Part shown: positions 55,255 to 64,000 of the stretch, one piece after another
Position numbering within the stretch: the stretch's first letter is position 1
How the letters are laid out: each line of letters begins with the position of its first letter
Assembly: GCF_018397995.1 (NCBI RefSeq)
Contig: NZ_BBQH01000030.1
Coordinates: 1 to 64,000, forward strand
Source of the DNA: Rhizomonospora bruguierae
GTDB lineage: Bacteria > Actinomycetota > Actinomycetes > Mycobacteriales > Micromonosporaceae
Direction: 5' to 3'
DNA length: 64,000 nucleotides
Notes under the pieces: generated by a model
Told to the model about the DNA's origin: nothing
Database searches by the model: none
Seen by the model: the letters and a program-made list of their open reading frames with translations, nothing else
Program-made: the position numbers and the translations under genes

Positions 55255-56703
55255 GTGACGAATTCGCGGTCCCGATCCGGGGCGGGGGTGCGCGGCGCCA
55301 ACGGGCAGGCGCGCCCCGCCTTCGAGTGCGATGCCTGCGGCCACCAGCCGCCGAAGTGGGTCGGGCGCTGCCCGGAGTGCGGCGAGTGGGGCTCGGTCGT
55401 CGAGTGCACGGTGAGCCCGGCCACGGTCGCCGGCAAGGCGGTCGCCGCCCGGTCGCCGGCGGAGCCGGCCCGCCCGATCGCCACGATCAGCGCCGCGCCC
55501 GCCCAGCGCCGCCCCACCGGCGTCGGCGAGTTGGACCGGGTGCTTGGCGGTGGCCTGGTCCCCGGCGCGGTGGCGCTGCTGGCCGGTGAGCCGGGCGTCG
55601 GCAAGTCCACCCTCCTGCTGGATGTGGCGCAGCAGTGGGCGGCCGGCTCGGGCTCGCCGGCGCTGGTGGTCAGCGGCGAGGAGTCGGCCAGCCAGGTCCG
55701 GCTGCGGGCCGAGCGGATCGGCGCCCTGCACGAGCGGCTGTACCTCGCCGCCGAAACCGACCTCGGCGCGGTCCTCGGCCACCTCGACACCGTCCAGCCC
55801 GGCCTGCTCATCCTGGACTCGGTGCAGACCGTCACGTCCCCGGCGGCCGAGGGGGTGGCCGGCGGTGTCACCCAGGTCCGCGCGGTGACGGCCGCACTGG
55901 TGGCCGTGGCCAAGGAGCGGGGCATCGCGACCGTGCTGGTCGGCCACGTGACCAAGGACGGCAACGTGGCCGGCCCGCGGGTCCTGGAGCACCTGGTCGA
56001 CGTGGTGCTGCACTTCGAGGGCGACAAGCACTCGTCGCTGCGCATGGTGCGCGGCATGAAGAACCGGTTCGGTGCCGCGGACGAGGTGGGCTGCTTCGAG
56101 ATGCACGAGGGCGGCATCACCAGCCTGCCCGACCCGTCCGGCCTGTTCCTCACCCGGTACGCGGAGCCGGTGCCGGGCACCTGCGTGACGGTGGCGATGG
56201 AGGGGCGCCGGGCACTGGTCACCGAGGTGCAGGCGCTGATCGGCGCGACGGTCGCCGGCTCGCCCCGCCGCACGGTCTCCGGGCTGGACGGCGCCCGGCT
56301 GGCGATGGTGCTGGCGGTCCTGCAGCGCCGCACCGAGCGCCTGACCCTGCACGATCGGGAGGTGTTCGCCGCGACCGTGGGCGGCATCCGGGTCGTGGAG
56401 CCGGCCGCCGACCTGGCCGTGGCGCTCGCCGTCGCGTCCGGCGGGCTGAACCTGGCGATGGCCCCGGAACTGGTCGCCATCGGCGAGGTGGGGCTGACCG
56501 GCGAGGTCCGGCGGGTGGGTGCGGTGCCGCGGCGGCTGGCCGAGGCGGCCCGGCTGGGCTTCCGGTTCGCCCTGGTACCGCCGGGCTGCGGCCCGGCCGC
56601 GACGGGTCCGGCGCCGGCGGGGATGCGGGTACTGGAGGTCGCGGACGTGCGCGCCGCCCTGCACTGGGCCGCCCGCGCGTCCGCCGAGTCGGCGTCGGAG
56701 TGA
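55255..56703 (+). CDS. radA: DNA repair protein RadA
   Basis: 482 residues from a GTG. The N-terminal zinc finger is FECDACGHQPPKWVGRCPECGEWGS (C-x2-C...C-x2-C). Walker A is GEPGVGKSTLLL, and the RadA-specific KNRFG motif appears in RGMKNRFGAADEVG. The C-terminal Lon-protease-like domain starts near residue 330 (GLNLAMAPELVAIGEVGLTGEVRRV). It drives branch migration in recombinational repair. The radA-disA order is standard in Gram-positive bacteria. Confidence 0.97.
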   Translation: MTNSRSRSGAGVRGANGQARPAFECDACGHQPPKWVGRCPECGEWGSVVECTVSPATVAGKAVAARSPAEPARPIATISAAPAQRRPTGVGELDRVLGGGLVPGAVALLAGEPGVGKSTLLLDVAQQWAAGSGSPALVVSGEESASQVRLRAERIGALHERLYLAAETDLGAVLGHLDTVQPGLLILDSVQTVTSPAAEGVAGGVTQVRAVTAALVAVAKERGIATVLVGHVTKDGNVAGPRVLEHLVDVVLHFEGDKHSSLRMVRGMKNRFGAADEVGCFEMHEGGITSLPDPSGLFLTRYAEPVPGTCVTVAMEGRRALVTEVQALIGATVAGSPRRTVSGLDGARLAMVLAVLQRRTERLTLHDREVFAATVGGIRVVEPAADLAVALAVASGGLNLAMAPELVAIGEVGLTGEVRRVGAVPRRLAEAARLGFRFALVPPGCGPAATGPAPAGMRVLEVADVRAALHWAARASAESASE

Positions 56704-56825
56704 CGGGGGGAGTCGAGGATGGGCGAGCCGCAGCGCGCGCTGAGGGCCCCGGGGCCGCGTCCCGGCACCGGCAATGTGATGCAGCCGTACCGTGACCGCA
56801 CCTGATGGATGACAATCCGTAGACT

Positions 56826-58019
56826 GTGCGGGTGCCGATCGACCGGGATTCCAACCGAGCCGCCAGCGCCAGCCTGGCCGGCCGTCCTGGCGTGGTCGGC
56901 GGAGTTCCCCGGCCGGTGGCGGCGCCCGCGGTGAACGCGGTGGTGAACACCTCCAGCGGCGACCCGTTGCGCGCGAACCTGGCGCTCATGGCGCCGGGCA
57001 CCGCCCTGCGCGACGGGCTGGAGCGGATCCTGCGTGGCCGCACCGGCGCGCTGATCGTGCTGGGGTACGACAAGGTGGTGGAGTCGCTGTGCACCGGCGG
57101 CTTCCCCCTGGACGTGGAGTTCTCCGCCACCCGCCTCCGCGAACTGTGCAAGATGGACGGCGCGGTGGTGCTGTCCAGCGACGGGACCCGGATCGTCCGG
57201 GCCGGCGTCCACCTGATGCCGGACCCGTCCATCCCGTCCGAGGAGTCGGGCACCCGGCACCGGACCGCCGAGCGGGTGGCGAAGCAGACCGGGTTCCCCG
57301 TGATCTCGGTCAGCCAGTCCATGCGGATCATCGGGCTGTACCTGAACCACCAGCGGCACGTGCTGGACGACTCCGCGGCGATCCTGTCCCGGGCGAACCA
57401 GGCGCTGGCCACGCTGGAGCGGTACAAGCTGCGGCTGGACGAGGTCTCCGGGACGCTCTCCGCGCTGGAGATCGAGGATCTGGTCACCGTGCGCGACGCG
57501 GTGGCGGTGGTGCAGCGGCTGGAGATGGTCCGCCGGATCGCGGACGAGATCGCCGGCTACGTGGTCGAACTGGGTACCGACGGCCGGCTGCTGGCGCTGC
57601 AACTGGACGAGTTGATGGCCGGCGTGGACGCCGATCGCACCCTGGTGATCCGGGACTACCTGCCCACCGGCCGGAAGGCCCGCACGCTGGACGAGGCACT
57701 GGTCGAACTGGACCTGCTCAGCGCGGCCGAACTGATCGACCTGGTGGCGGTGGCGAAGGCGCTGGGGTATCCGAGCGCGTCGGACGCGCTGGACGCGGCG
57801 GTCAGCCCGCGGGGGTTCCGGCTGCTGGCGAAGGTGCCCCGGCTGCCGGGCGCGGTGGTGGACCGGCTGGTGGACCACTTCGGCAGCCTCCAGCGGCTGC
57901 TCGGCGCGACCGTGGAGGACCTGCAGGCGGTGGACGGGGTCGGCGACGCCCGGGCCCGGGGTGTGCGGGAGGGCCTGTCGCGCCTCGCCGAGGCTTCCAT
58001 CCTCGAGCGCTACGTCTAG
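56826..58019 (+). CDS. disA: DNA integrity scanning protein DisA (diadenylate cyclase)
   Basis: 397 residues from a GTG at 56826 (a second GTG six bases on is possible). The DAC domain has the catalytic [15 protein letters not shown] (DGA) and [16 protein letters not shown] (RHR) motifs. A helical spine follows, then a helix-hairpin-helix DNA-binding end ([26 protein letters not shown]). It makes c-di-AMP and scans DNA for branched structures. TAGACT just before the start suggests its own -10, although radA ends only 122 bases upstream. Confidence 0.97.
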   Translation: MRVPIDRDSNRAASASLAGRPGVVGGVPRPVAAPAVNAVVNTSSGDPLRANLALMAPGTALRDGLERILRGRTGALIVLGYDKVVESLCTGGFPLDVEFSATRLRELCKMDGAVVLSSDGTRIVRAGVHLMPDPSIPSEESGTRHRTAERVAKQTGFPVISVSQSMRIIGLYLNHQRHVLDDSAAILSRANQALATLERYKLRLDEVSGTLSALEIEDLVTVRDAVAVVQRLEMVRRIADEIAGYVVELGTDGRLLALQLDELMAGVDADRTLVIRDYLPTGRKARTLDEALVELDLLSAAELIDLVAVAKALGYPSASDALDAAVSPRGFRLLAKVPRLPGAVVDRLVDHFGSLQRLLGATVEDLQAVDGVGDARARGVREGLSRLAEASILERYV

Positions 58020-58059
58020 CGGGCAAGCCCCGGCGGGGGTTGGGGCGGGCAAGCCCCGG
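58019..58059. repeat. Direct repeat after disA
   Basis: GCGGGCAAGCCCCGG occurs at 58019-58033 and again at 58045-58059, separated by 11 bases, between the converging stops of disA and the next gene. Each copy is partly self-complementary (GGGC...GCCC), so it may serve in transcription termination. Confidence 0.5.
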
Positions 58060-58073
58060 GCGGGTTCGGGCCG

Positions 58074-58763
58074 TCAGTTCAGGGTCAACGTGACCGGCGC
58101 GCTGAGCTTGGAACCGAGGCGGGCGAAGACCTGATAGTCGCCGGCGTCGGCGAGTTTGCCGGTGGCCCGCTTGCCGTCGCAGGTGGTGCTCGTGTGCGTG
58201 TTCCAGGTGACCGTGTAGGCCCGCTCGAAGTTCGGCGTGAACGGCAGAACCTCGCTGCCGCGGGTCGCGTCACAGTCGTCCGAGGACCAGACCTTGGCCG
58301 AGCCGCCGCCCTTCACGATGCGGATCTCCTGGAAGTCGGCGCCCACGTCGCGCTTGCAGGTCCGCTTGCTCACGTTCTTGATCTTGATGGTGAGCTGGAC
58401 GCTGCCGCCCCGCGGCGCGTCGGCCGGCGACGGGACCGGGGTGACCAGCATCTCCTGGTCGCTACACATCTGGCTGGTGGCGGCCGGCGGCGCCTGGGCG
58501 GTGCCGGGCGGCGAGCTGCTCGGGTGGGCGCTGGGGGTGGCACCCGCCGTCGTCGGGGCGCCGGTGCCCGCCGAGGCGCTGACGGACATCGTGGGGGTCG
58601 GTGACTGGCTGGGCAGGGTGTCGTTCTGCGCCGCCTTGTTGTCGTTCGGCCCGTCGCTGCACGCGTAGACAAAGACGAAGATAACGGACAGCACGATGGT
58701 GAGCACGATGGCCCGGCGTCGCCAGTAGACGGCGGGAGGTAGGGAACCAACCGTCAGTCGCAT
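58074..58763 (-). CDS. Membrane-anchored or lipid-modified protein with an extracellular beta domain
   Basis: 229 residues. A basic N-terminus (YWRRR) is followed by a hydrophobic segment (AIVLTIVLSVIFVFVYACSDG), which ends in a cysteine but without a canonical lipobox. A Ser/Pro/Thr/Ala-rich stalk (about 45-95) leads to a domain of about 130 residues with six cysteines and strands such as VQLTIKIKNVSKRTC and AYTVTWNTHT, resembling an Ig-like or CARDB-type fold. Probably displayed on the cell surface. Function unknown. Confidence 0.75.
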   Translation of the reverse strand: MRLTVGSLPPAVYWRRRAIVLTIVLSVIFVFVYACSDGPNDNKAAQNDTLPSQSPTPTMSVSASAGTGAPTTAGATPSAHPSSSPPGTAQAPPAATSQMCSDQEMLVTPVPSPADAPRGGSVQLTIKIKNVSKRTCKRDVGADFQEIRIVKGGGSAKVWSSDDCDATRGSEVLPFTPNFERAYTVTWNTHTSTTCDGKRATGKLADAGDYQVFARLGSKLSAPVTLTLN

Positions 58764-58850
58764 GATTGCCTCACGTTAACCGCGCCGGACCAGAACCCCA
58801 CGGCGACTCGCCGGTGGTATGACCGCTTACCAGCTCCCATACCGGGAGCC

Positions 58851-59414
58851 TTACAGGTAGACCTTGCGCGGGTAGACGGCGTGCGCGCCGGTCACCCGAT
58901 CGAGAAAGAGCCGGCCGGCACAGTGGTCGATTTCGTGTTGAATCGCGCGCGCTTCGAACGCATCCGTACTCAGCCGCACCGGTGCGCCACTGCCGGGCAG
59001 GACCGCCTCGACCACCACCTTCGTGGCGCGCTTGACATCACCGGTGAGGTCGGGCACCGACATGCAGCCCTCCCGACCCAGCCGCAACCGGCTCGCCTCC
59101 ACCACCCGCGCGTTGCACAGCACGAACGCGCCGTGCCGGGTAACCGCCTTCGGGTGCCCGGTCACGTCCACCGCGAAGACCTGCGCGGCGACGCCCACCT
59201 GAGGCGCGGCCAGCCCGACGCACCCCGGCGAGACACGCATGGTGGCGAGCAGGCCGGCGGCGAGTCGCAGCACCTCGGGGTCGGTCGGGTCCACCTCGGG
59301 GCCGGCCGCGGCGAGCACCGGGTCCGGCGCGCGTACCACCTTGAGCACCTCGCCCGGCTCGCCGAGCAGCGCCGCATCCCACCCCGCCAGGGTGTCCGGT
59401 TCCGGCTCGGTCAC
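58851..59414 (-). CDS. def: Peptide deformylase
   Basis: 187 residues from a GTG. The three deformylase motifs are GCVGLAAPQVG (motif 1, G-x-G-x-A-A-P-Q type), REGCMSVPDL (motif 2, metal-binding Cys) and QHEIDHCAGRLFLDR (motif 3, H-E-x-x-H). It removes formyl groups from new protein N-termini. The start overlaps the stop of the ACT-domain gene (GTGA). Position apart from fmt and sun suggests an additional def copy. Confidence 0.94.
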   Translation of the reverse strand: MTEPEPDTLAGWDAALLGEPGEVLKVVRAPDPVLAAAGPEVDPTDPEVLRLAAGLLATMRVSPGCVGLAAPQVGVAAQVFAVDVTGHPKAVTRHGAFVLCNARVVEASRLRLGREGCMSVPDLTGDVKRATKVVVEAVLPGSGAPVRLSTDAFEARAIQHEIDHCAGRLFLDRVTGAHAVYPRKVYL

Positions 59415-59923
59415 AGCAGATCGGTCTCCACCGGGCGCAGCTTGACCTCCACGCTCAACTCATGGGCGACCTCCGCGAGCCGGGCCTCGACCACGCCGGT
59501 CGCGTCCCGTGCCAGGTCCACCTCGGCGACGACCAGGTACAGCGGCCCGGTCAGGCGGGTGGTCAGGTCGGTCACGTTCCCGCCCGCCTCCGCCAGGACC
59601 CGGGTCACGGCGGCCACGATGCCGAGCCGGTCCGCGCCGTGCACGGTCAGGACGTGCGGCACGCCGGTGGCGTCCTGCTCCCCGTCCGGCCGCACCCTTC
59701 GCACGGTGGCGAGCAGGCGGCCGTCCGCGGTCAGCGAGGCGAGCGCGTCCTCCACCGGCCCGGCGTCCGCCCCGGTGCAGATCAGCGTCATCGCGAAATG
59801 GCTGCGCAGCCGGGTCATGGTGGAGTCGCTGAGATTGGCGCCGACCCCGGCCAGCGCCTCCGCGACATCGGCCACGATGCCCGGTCGGTCGTGGCCGATC
59901 ACGGTGATGGCCAGTTCGGTCAT
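59411..59923 (-). CDS. Two-ACT-domain protein (GcvR-like)
   Basis: 170 residues. Two ACT domains in tandem: [35 protein letters not shown] (residues 4-38) and VLTVHGADRLGIVAAVTRVLAEAGGNVTDLTTRL (about 92-125). This is the arrangement of the glycine cleavage regulator GcvR and related amino-acid sensors; it has no DNA-binding domain. It is coupled by ATGA/GTGA overlaps to genes on both sides, so three unlike proteins are made from one transcript. The ligand is unknown. Confidence 0.87.
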   Translation of the reverse strand: MTELAITVIGHDRPGIVADVAEALAGVGANLSDSTMTRLRSHFAMTLICTGADAGPVEDALASLTADGRLLATVRRVRPDGEQDATGVPHVLTVHGADRLGIVAAVTRVLAEAGGNVTDLTTRLTGPLYLVVAEVDLARDATGVVEARLAEVAHELSVEVKLRPVETDLL

Positions 59924-61485
59924 GGCTCGACACTCCGGTCGGATCGTCGGTCCCGCAGAAACAGCAGCGGGACCAGAAGGATGCCCACGAACATCGGGCC
60001 CATCATGTACCGGACGAGCTGGGCGGGGTTGTTCGCCAGCACCGGCAACTGGTTGGACACGGCCACCGCCGCGAGCGCCAGCAGCGCGGACTCCCGGCGC
60101 CGCCAGGCGAGCAGCCCGACCGCCGCGTACCCGATGTAGCACCAGGTGGCGCCGCGCCACAGCAGCCACATGAAGGTGCGCAGGTCGGTGGCCTCGCGGA
60201 TCCACTGCGCCACCCCGTGCAGCGCCGGCACCGGCGGGTCCAGGTAGATCACCGACCGGTACGGGTTGTCCGCCATCCGCTCGCCGAAGCCGTGCAGCAC
60301 ACGGCTGCCGGTCAGCGGGGTGAGGATGGTGCCTCCCTCGGGCGGGCCGGCACCGATCTTCCAGGCGATGGCACCCCGGCAGAACCGGGCGTCGAACACC
60401 TCGCCCGGCACCCGCTTGAGCAGCCGCGTCCACAGCGCGAACAGGTCGGCGTCGTTGGCCTGGGCGGCGTCCCGGTCGAACTCGCCGCTCGTGGTGGTGT
60501 CCGAGGTGTAGCAGTTCGCCGAATCCGACCAGAAGCTCAGCGGGGCGACCCGGGCCATCACCTCGAGGTCGCGGCCCGTGAACTCCTCCGGCCGGTCGCG
60601 GTAGACCACCGCGATGTCCGCGTACGCCGGGCCGAGGAGCAGGTCGGACTTTGCCGGTTCCGCGCCCATCGCCGGGAACACCACGACGTTGCACACCAGG
60701 CTCAGCGCCGCCGCCACCAGGCCGATGCCGATCAGCCACAGCCGGATGCCGGCCAGCACCACCGCCGCCGCGACGGCGCCGACCACGACCATCAGGATGC
60801 CGTTCTGCCGGAACAGGGCCATCAGCAGGAACTCGACGAACAGCCAGCCGAGCAGGGCACGCATCGCCCCGTCCCGGTACCACCGCCCGGTCACCGGTTG
60901 CCGCTTGCGGACCACCATTCGGGCCAGCGTGCCGAGCAGGAACACCTGGAGGATGACGAACGGGACATCCTTCCAGACGAAGATCAGGAAGGTGCCGAGC
61001 GACGGCACGACCGGGACGATCACCGCCGCGACCCCCAGCCACTTCCCGGGTACCCCGAGGGCCCGCAGCCCGACGACGGCGTACGCCAGGGCGACGGCCG
61101 CGGCGACGGTCTGCGCCAGGGTGAGCAGCCACAGCCCGCCGACCGCCTGGATCGACAGCCACACCAGCCCGGTGTAGATGACCGAGTGGTTGGTCATCCA
61201 GTTGTCGGTCGTCGCCTGCCACACGTAGGCCACCGAGTCGTAGCTCGTCAGGCCCGGGAAGAAGGCGAGCCACCAGACCAGCAGCACGACCTGGGTGACG
61301 GCGTAGACCGCGAACGGCAGCCGCCGGTGCGGCGGAATCCGGTCGACCAGCCGCCGTCGCCCGGCGGCGCGCTCGGTACCGGCACGGCGCTCGTCCGCCC
61401 GGGGCGGACCGTCCGGTGGGGTCGGCGGCGTGGGCGGCGCCGGCACGGCGACCGGCTGGGCCGGGGCCAATGCTCGGTCCGTCAT
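59920..61485 (-). CDS. Polytopic membrane protein (DUF6020-like)
   Basis: 521 residues, ATG at 61485 with GGAG six bases upstream. A Pro-rich cytoplasmic tail (1-45) precedes about ten hydrophobic helices. An early loop contains FFPGLTSYDSVAYVWQATT, a pattern reminiscent of glycosyltransferase-39-type membrane proteins with an Asp in the first outside loop. A large loop (about 280-400) with two cysteines lies outside. It may be a membrane glycosyltransferase using a lipid-linked sugar, but I cannot confirm that. The end overlaps the ACT-domain gene. Confidence 0.7.
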   Translation of the reverse strand: MTDRALAPAQPVAVPAPPTPPTPPDGPPRADERRAGTERAAGRRRLVDRIPPHRRLPFAVYAVTQVVLLVWWLAFFPGLTSYDSVAYVWQATTDNWMTNHSVIYTGLVWLSIQAVGGLWLLTLAQTVAAAVALAYAVVGLRALGVPGKWLGVAAVIVPVVPSLGTFLIFVWKDVPFVILQVFLLGTLARMVVRKRQPVTGRWYRDGAMRALLGWLFVEFLLMALFRQNGILMVVVGAVAAAVVLAGIRLWLIGIGLVAAALSLVCNVVVFPAMGAEPAKSDLLLGPAYADIAVVYRDRPEEFTGRDLEVMARVAPLSFWSDSANCYTSDTTTSGEFDRDAAQANDADLFALWTRLLKRVPGEVFDARFCRGAIAWKIGAGPPEGGTILTPLTGSRVLHGFGERMADNPYRSVIYLDPPVPALHGVAQWIREATDLRTFMWLLWRGATWCYIGYAAVGLLAWRRRESALLALAAVAVSNQLPVLANNPAQLVRYMMGPMFVGILLVPLLFLRDRRSDRSVEP

Positions 61486-61591
61486 CGCAGACTCCATTCG
61501 TCGGTCGGGCACACTGGCCTCGGGGTGAGGCGAGAATATCGACCCGAGGTTGTGTGCTTCCTGTCAGGTCTCCTGGCATGATCGGCATACC

Positions 61592-62482
61592 ATGTCCGAC
61601 CCCCGGTTCGCGGACACCCTCGTCCGCTGGTTCGACGCCGCCGCCCGCCCCCTGCCCTGGCGCGAGCCGGGCACGGGCGCCTGGCCCATTCTCGTCTCCG
61701 AGGTCATGCTCCAGCAGACACCGGTGGCGCGTGTCCTGCCGGTCTGGCACGAGTGGGTGGCCCGCTGGCCGGTGCCCGCCGCGCTGGCCGCCGACCCGCC
61801 CGCCGAGGCGATCCGGCTGTGGGGCCGGCTCGGGTACCCCCGCCGCGCGCTGCGCCTGCACCAGTGCGCCGTCGCACTGGTCGACCGGCACGGCGGCGCG
61901 GTACCCGCCGACCTGGCGGAGTTGCTGGCCCTGCCCGGCATCGGCGCCTACACGGCCCGCGCGGTCGGGGCGTTCGCGTTCGGCCAGCGCCAGCCCGTGG
62001 TCGACACGAACGTCCGGCGGGTGGTCGCCCGGGCCATCGCCGGCGCCCCCGACGCCGGACCGGCCACCACCGCCGCCGACCTGACGGCCGTCGCCGCCCT
62101 CCTGCCGAAGGAACCCGCGGCGGCGGCACGGGCGAGCGCCGCGTTCATGGAACTGGGTGCGCTGATCTGCACCGCCCGCACCCCCCGCTGCGCGTCCTGC
62201 CCGGTCGCCGCGGAGTGCACGTGGCGCGCGATCGGCAGCCCACCCGCCACCGAGCCGACCCGCCGTCCCCAGCGGTACGCGGGCACCGACCGCCAGGTCC
62301 GCGGGCTGCTGATGGCCGCGCTGCGGGAGAGCGGGGGCCCGGTGCCGCGCGAACGCCTCGACCTGGTCTGGTCCGACGGGCCGCAGCGCGACCGGGCGCT
62401 CGCCGGGCTACTCGAGGACGGCCTGGTCGAGGCCGCCGGCCGGCGCGCCTACCGCCTCCCCGGCGACCACCACGTCCGCTGA
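61592..62482 (+). CDS. mutY: A/G-specific adenine DNA glycosylase MutY
   Basis: 296 residues, ATG at 61592. The catalytic Glu lies in ILVSEVMLQQTPVARVLP, the helix-hairpin-helix with GPD in LPGIGAYTARAVGAFAFGQRQPVVDTNVRRV (catalytic Asp), and the [4Fe-4S] cluster in CTARTPRCASCPVAAEC (C-x6-C-x2-C-x5-C). It is shorter than E. coli MutY (350), lacking most of the C-terminal MutT-like domain; this is common in actinobacteria. It removes adenine mispaired with 8-oxoguanine. Confidence 0.95.
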   Translation: MSDPRFADTLVRWFDAAARPLPWREPGTGAWPILVSEVMLQQTPVARVLPVWHEWVARWPVPAALAADPPAEAIRLWGRLGYPRRALRLHQCAVALVDRHGGAVPADLAELLALPGIGAYTARAVGAFAFGQRQPVVDTNVRRVVARAIAGAPDAGPATTAADLTAVAALLPKEPAAAARASAAFMELGALICTARTPRCASCPVAAECTWRAIGSPPATEPTRRPQRYAGTDRQVRGLLMAALRESGGPVPRERLDLVWSDGPQRDRALAGLLEDGLVEAAGRRAYRLPGDHHVR

Positions 62483-62513
62483 TCCCGCACCCTCAACCGC
62501 CGTGTTGGCTGTG

Positions 62514-62549
62514 GGCCGGAGGCGCAGTCGTACGACCGCGCCTCCGGCC
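62514..62549. terminator. Strong hairpin terminator between convergent mutY and membrane protein genes
   Basis: GGCCGGAGGCGC (62514-62525) pairs perfectly with GCGCCTCCGGCC (62538-62549). The loop itself holds GTCGTACGAC, another palindrome. There is no T-tract. It lies midway between the stops at 62482 and 62610. Confidence 0.75.
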
Positions 62550-62609
62550 GTGCCGGTGTTGGGTGGAAGCGGTTACGTGGCGCCGCACTCGGCGGTGACG
62601 GGATGAGCG

Positions 62610-64000
62610 TTACCGTCGCCCCCGGTGCACCGGGCCGCCCGAGTGGCGCAGCTGCGGACGGAGGTCCGTACGATCGGGGCCGCCCGCGGCCGGCGCGCCG
62701 TGCCGGGGAGTGAGGCACACCAGCGACCGCACGGTGCGCTCGCCGGCCAGCCCCGCCGCGCGCAGGGCCGCGAGGCCGTTGACGTTGCCGCGCTGGAGGC
62801 ACGCCACGTCCACCGGTACGGCGGCGAGCGCGGCCCGGAGACGGTCGGGCGGGGGTACCGAGCGCCGGGCGGCGAGGGCGGACAGCAGTTGCCGCTCGCC
62901 GGCCGTCCCGTCGCGCAGGGTCGCCAGGTACAACCCGCGCGGGTCGACCACCTTGACCTCGGCCGTGCGCGCGGTCATCGCCCGCATCACGCCCGGCGGG
63001 GCGAGCACCAGGTGCGCCGACGGGTAGGCCCGCAGCACGGCGGCGGCGACCCGCCCGCTGGCCGGGTCGCTCTTCCACTGCGGTCGCGACACCAGCGACG
63101 CCCGGTTCACGCCGGCCCACACCGGTACCGCCGTGAGCACGAGCAGCAACGCCAGGCTCGCACCCGGCGCGAGGACGGCCACCCGTCCCCGCACCGCCGG
63201 GCGGGGCCAGCGCGCCAGGCGGCCCAGTGACGGTACCCGCACCGAGGCCACCAGCCCGACCAGGGCCGGGGCCGGAAGGACCCACAGCATGCGCCACAGC
63301 ACCGGCGCCGAGCCGGTGAGCAGCGCCGCGAGGTTCATCGCGCCGGGCAGCAGCAGGATCACCGCCACGGCCGCGGCGCCCCAGGCGAAGGCGGCCGGTA
63401 CCACACCCCGGACCAGCAGCGGTCCGCACCAGACGGCGGCCGCGCCGACCACGCCCGCCGCGCCGACACCCACCACCCACCGCCAGGCCAGCGGCGCGGC
63501 CTGCAGGGTGCCGGACTCCCCCGCGGGCGCGCCCAGCGTCAGGCCCACGAGCAGGCCGCCGACCAGCGGGTACGCGGTGACCAGGGCGAGCGGGGGCGTG
63601 TCCCGGAGCCGGCCGAGGAGCACGAGGCCGAGCCCGGCGGCGACGGCGGTCAGCGGCACCACGAACGCGGCGGAGGAACTGAACCCGAGGCCGGCCACCC
63701 CGGCGGTGACCGCGAGCAGCAGGGCGAGCCGGGACCGGTCCCGGGCCCACTCGGTCAGGTACAGCCAGAGCGCCGGCAGCGCCAGCGACACCAGGATGGC
63801 CTTGCCCTGCCAGGCGCGCACCAGGTGGAACGAGCCGAACGAGGCGGCCGAGGCGCCGGACCAGAGCAGAAAGACCAGCGCCAGCAGCAGACCGGCCAGC
63901 GGCCGGCGGGGGGCCCACGCCTTCACGAGTTGCCACAGCGCGAGCACGGCCAGGACCGTGACCGCCGGCGGCAGCAGGTACCAGACCACGGAGGCGGCCG
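62610..64000 (-). CDS. Polytopic membrane protein, truncated by the window edge (DUF6077-like)
   Basis: At least 463 codons. A GTG at 63989 could be a start, but the frame stays open to the edge and no ribosome-binding site is visible in the remaining 11 bases, so the N-terminus probably lies beyond 64000. At least eleven hydrophobic helices (for example LLLALVFLLWSGASAASFGSF, AFVVPLTAVAAGLGLVLLG) are followed by an extracellular part of about 130 residues with SAHLVLAPPGVMRAMTARTAEVKVVDPRGLYLATL. The pattern fits DUF6077-type membrane proteins of unknown function. Converges with mutY. Confidence 0.7.
   Translation of the reverse strand, partial: AASVVWYLLPPAVTVLAVLALWQLVKAWAPRRPLAGLLLALVFLLWSGASAASFGSFHLVRAWQGKAILVSLALPALWLYLTEWARDRSRLALLLAVTAGVAGLGFSSSAAFVVPLTAVAAGLGLVLLGRLRDTPPLALVTAYPLVGGLLVGLTLGAPAGESGTLQAAPLAWRWVVGVGAAGVVGAAAVWCGPLLVRGVVPAAFAWGAAAVAVILLLPGAMNLAALLTGSAPVLWRMLWVLPAPALVGLVASVRVPSLGRLARWPRPAVRGRVAVLAPGASLALLLVLTAVPVWAGVNRASLVSRPQWKSDPASGRVAAAVLRAYPSAHLVLAPPGVMRAMTARTAEVKVVDPRGLYLATLRDGTAGERQLLSALAARRSVPPPDRLRAALAAVPVDVACLQRGNVNGLAALRAAGLAGERTVRSLVCLTPRHGAPAAGGPDRTDLRPQLRHSGGPVHRGRR

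Overview
The window is very GC-rich, with codon third positions almost entirely G or C, many GTG starts and many 4-bp stop/start overlaps. Gene content (CarD, RadA-DisA, MsiK-type sugar ABC transport, SARP/AfsR regulator, RDD/DUF2510 proteins, type VII secretion-like small proteins, an alkylquinone type III PKS cluster) points to a filamentous actinobacterium, most likely Micromonosporaceae (Micromonospora/Actinoplanes relatives). That placement is inference from gene content, not from a marker gene.

Layout. 1-3250: a secreted protein of unknown function, a GNAT acetyltransferase, then a decayed stretch (RidA fragment, an overlapping two-gene pair, the C-terminal end of a tyrosine integrase) abutting a tRNA-Thr. 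3481-18849: a pectin/uronate utilisation region. It holds the shared sugar-ABC ATPase msiK, a secreted PL1 pectate lyase, and a minus-strand operon for uronate catabolism (two Gfo/Idh/MocA oxidoreductases, UxaC, a fuconate-dehydratase-like enolase, a fructuronate/tagaturonate reductase). Divergent from the operon lie a LacI regulator, a solute-binding lipoprotein, two permeases and a DUF624-like membrane protein. CTGCAAA/TTTGCAG boxes occur before both the operon and the lyase. 18951-24241: a four-gene operon with type VII secretion-like traits, facing an Hsp70-transmembrane-beta-propeller fusion.

24293-29672: rlmB, cysS, an IclR regulator, a dienelactone hydrolase and class II fumarase. 29750-36223: a large AfsR/SARP regulator, class I fumarase and a membrane-anchored beta-propeller protein. 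36332-45920: tyrosine catabolism. An Lrp/AsnC regulator is divergent from hppD; two RDD membrane proteins and an aromatic aminotransferase follow; fahA is coupled to an uncharacterised gene and divergent from hmgA. Together these convert tyrosine to fumarate and acetoacetate, except that no maleylacetoacetate isomerase is recognisable. Several perfect palindromes sit in the control regions.

45995-49126: a TPR membrane protein and ispF, ispD, carD. 49444-54292: a membrane protein, then a compact cluster of type III PKS, acyl-CoA-dehydrogenase-like flavoprotein, methyltransferase and divergent UbiA prenyltransferase. It resembles the alkyl-dihydrogeranyl-methoxyhydroquinone cluster of Actinoplanes. 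54389-64000: a lipoprotein, radA, disA, a secreted or anchored protein, def, an ACT-domain protein, a polytopic membrane protein, mutY, and a polytopic membrane protein that runs off the right edge.
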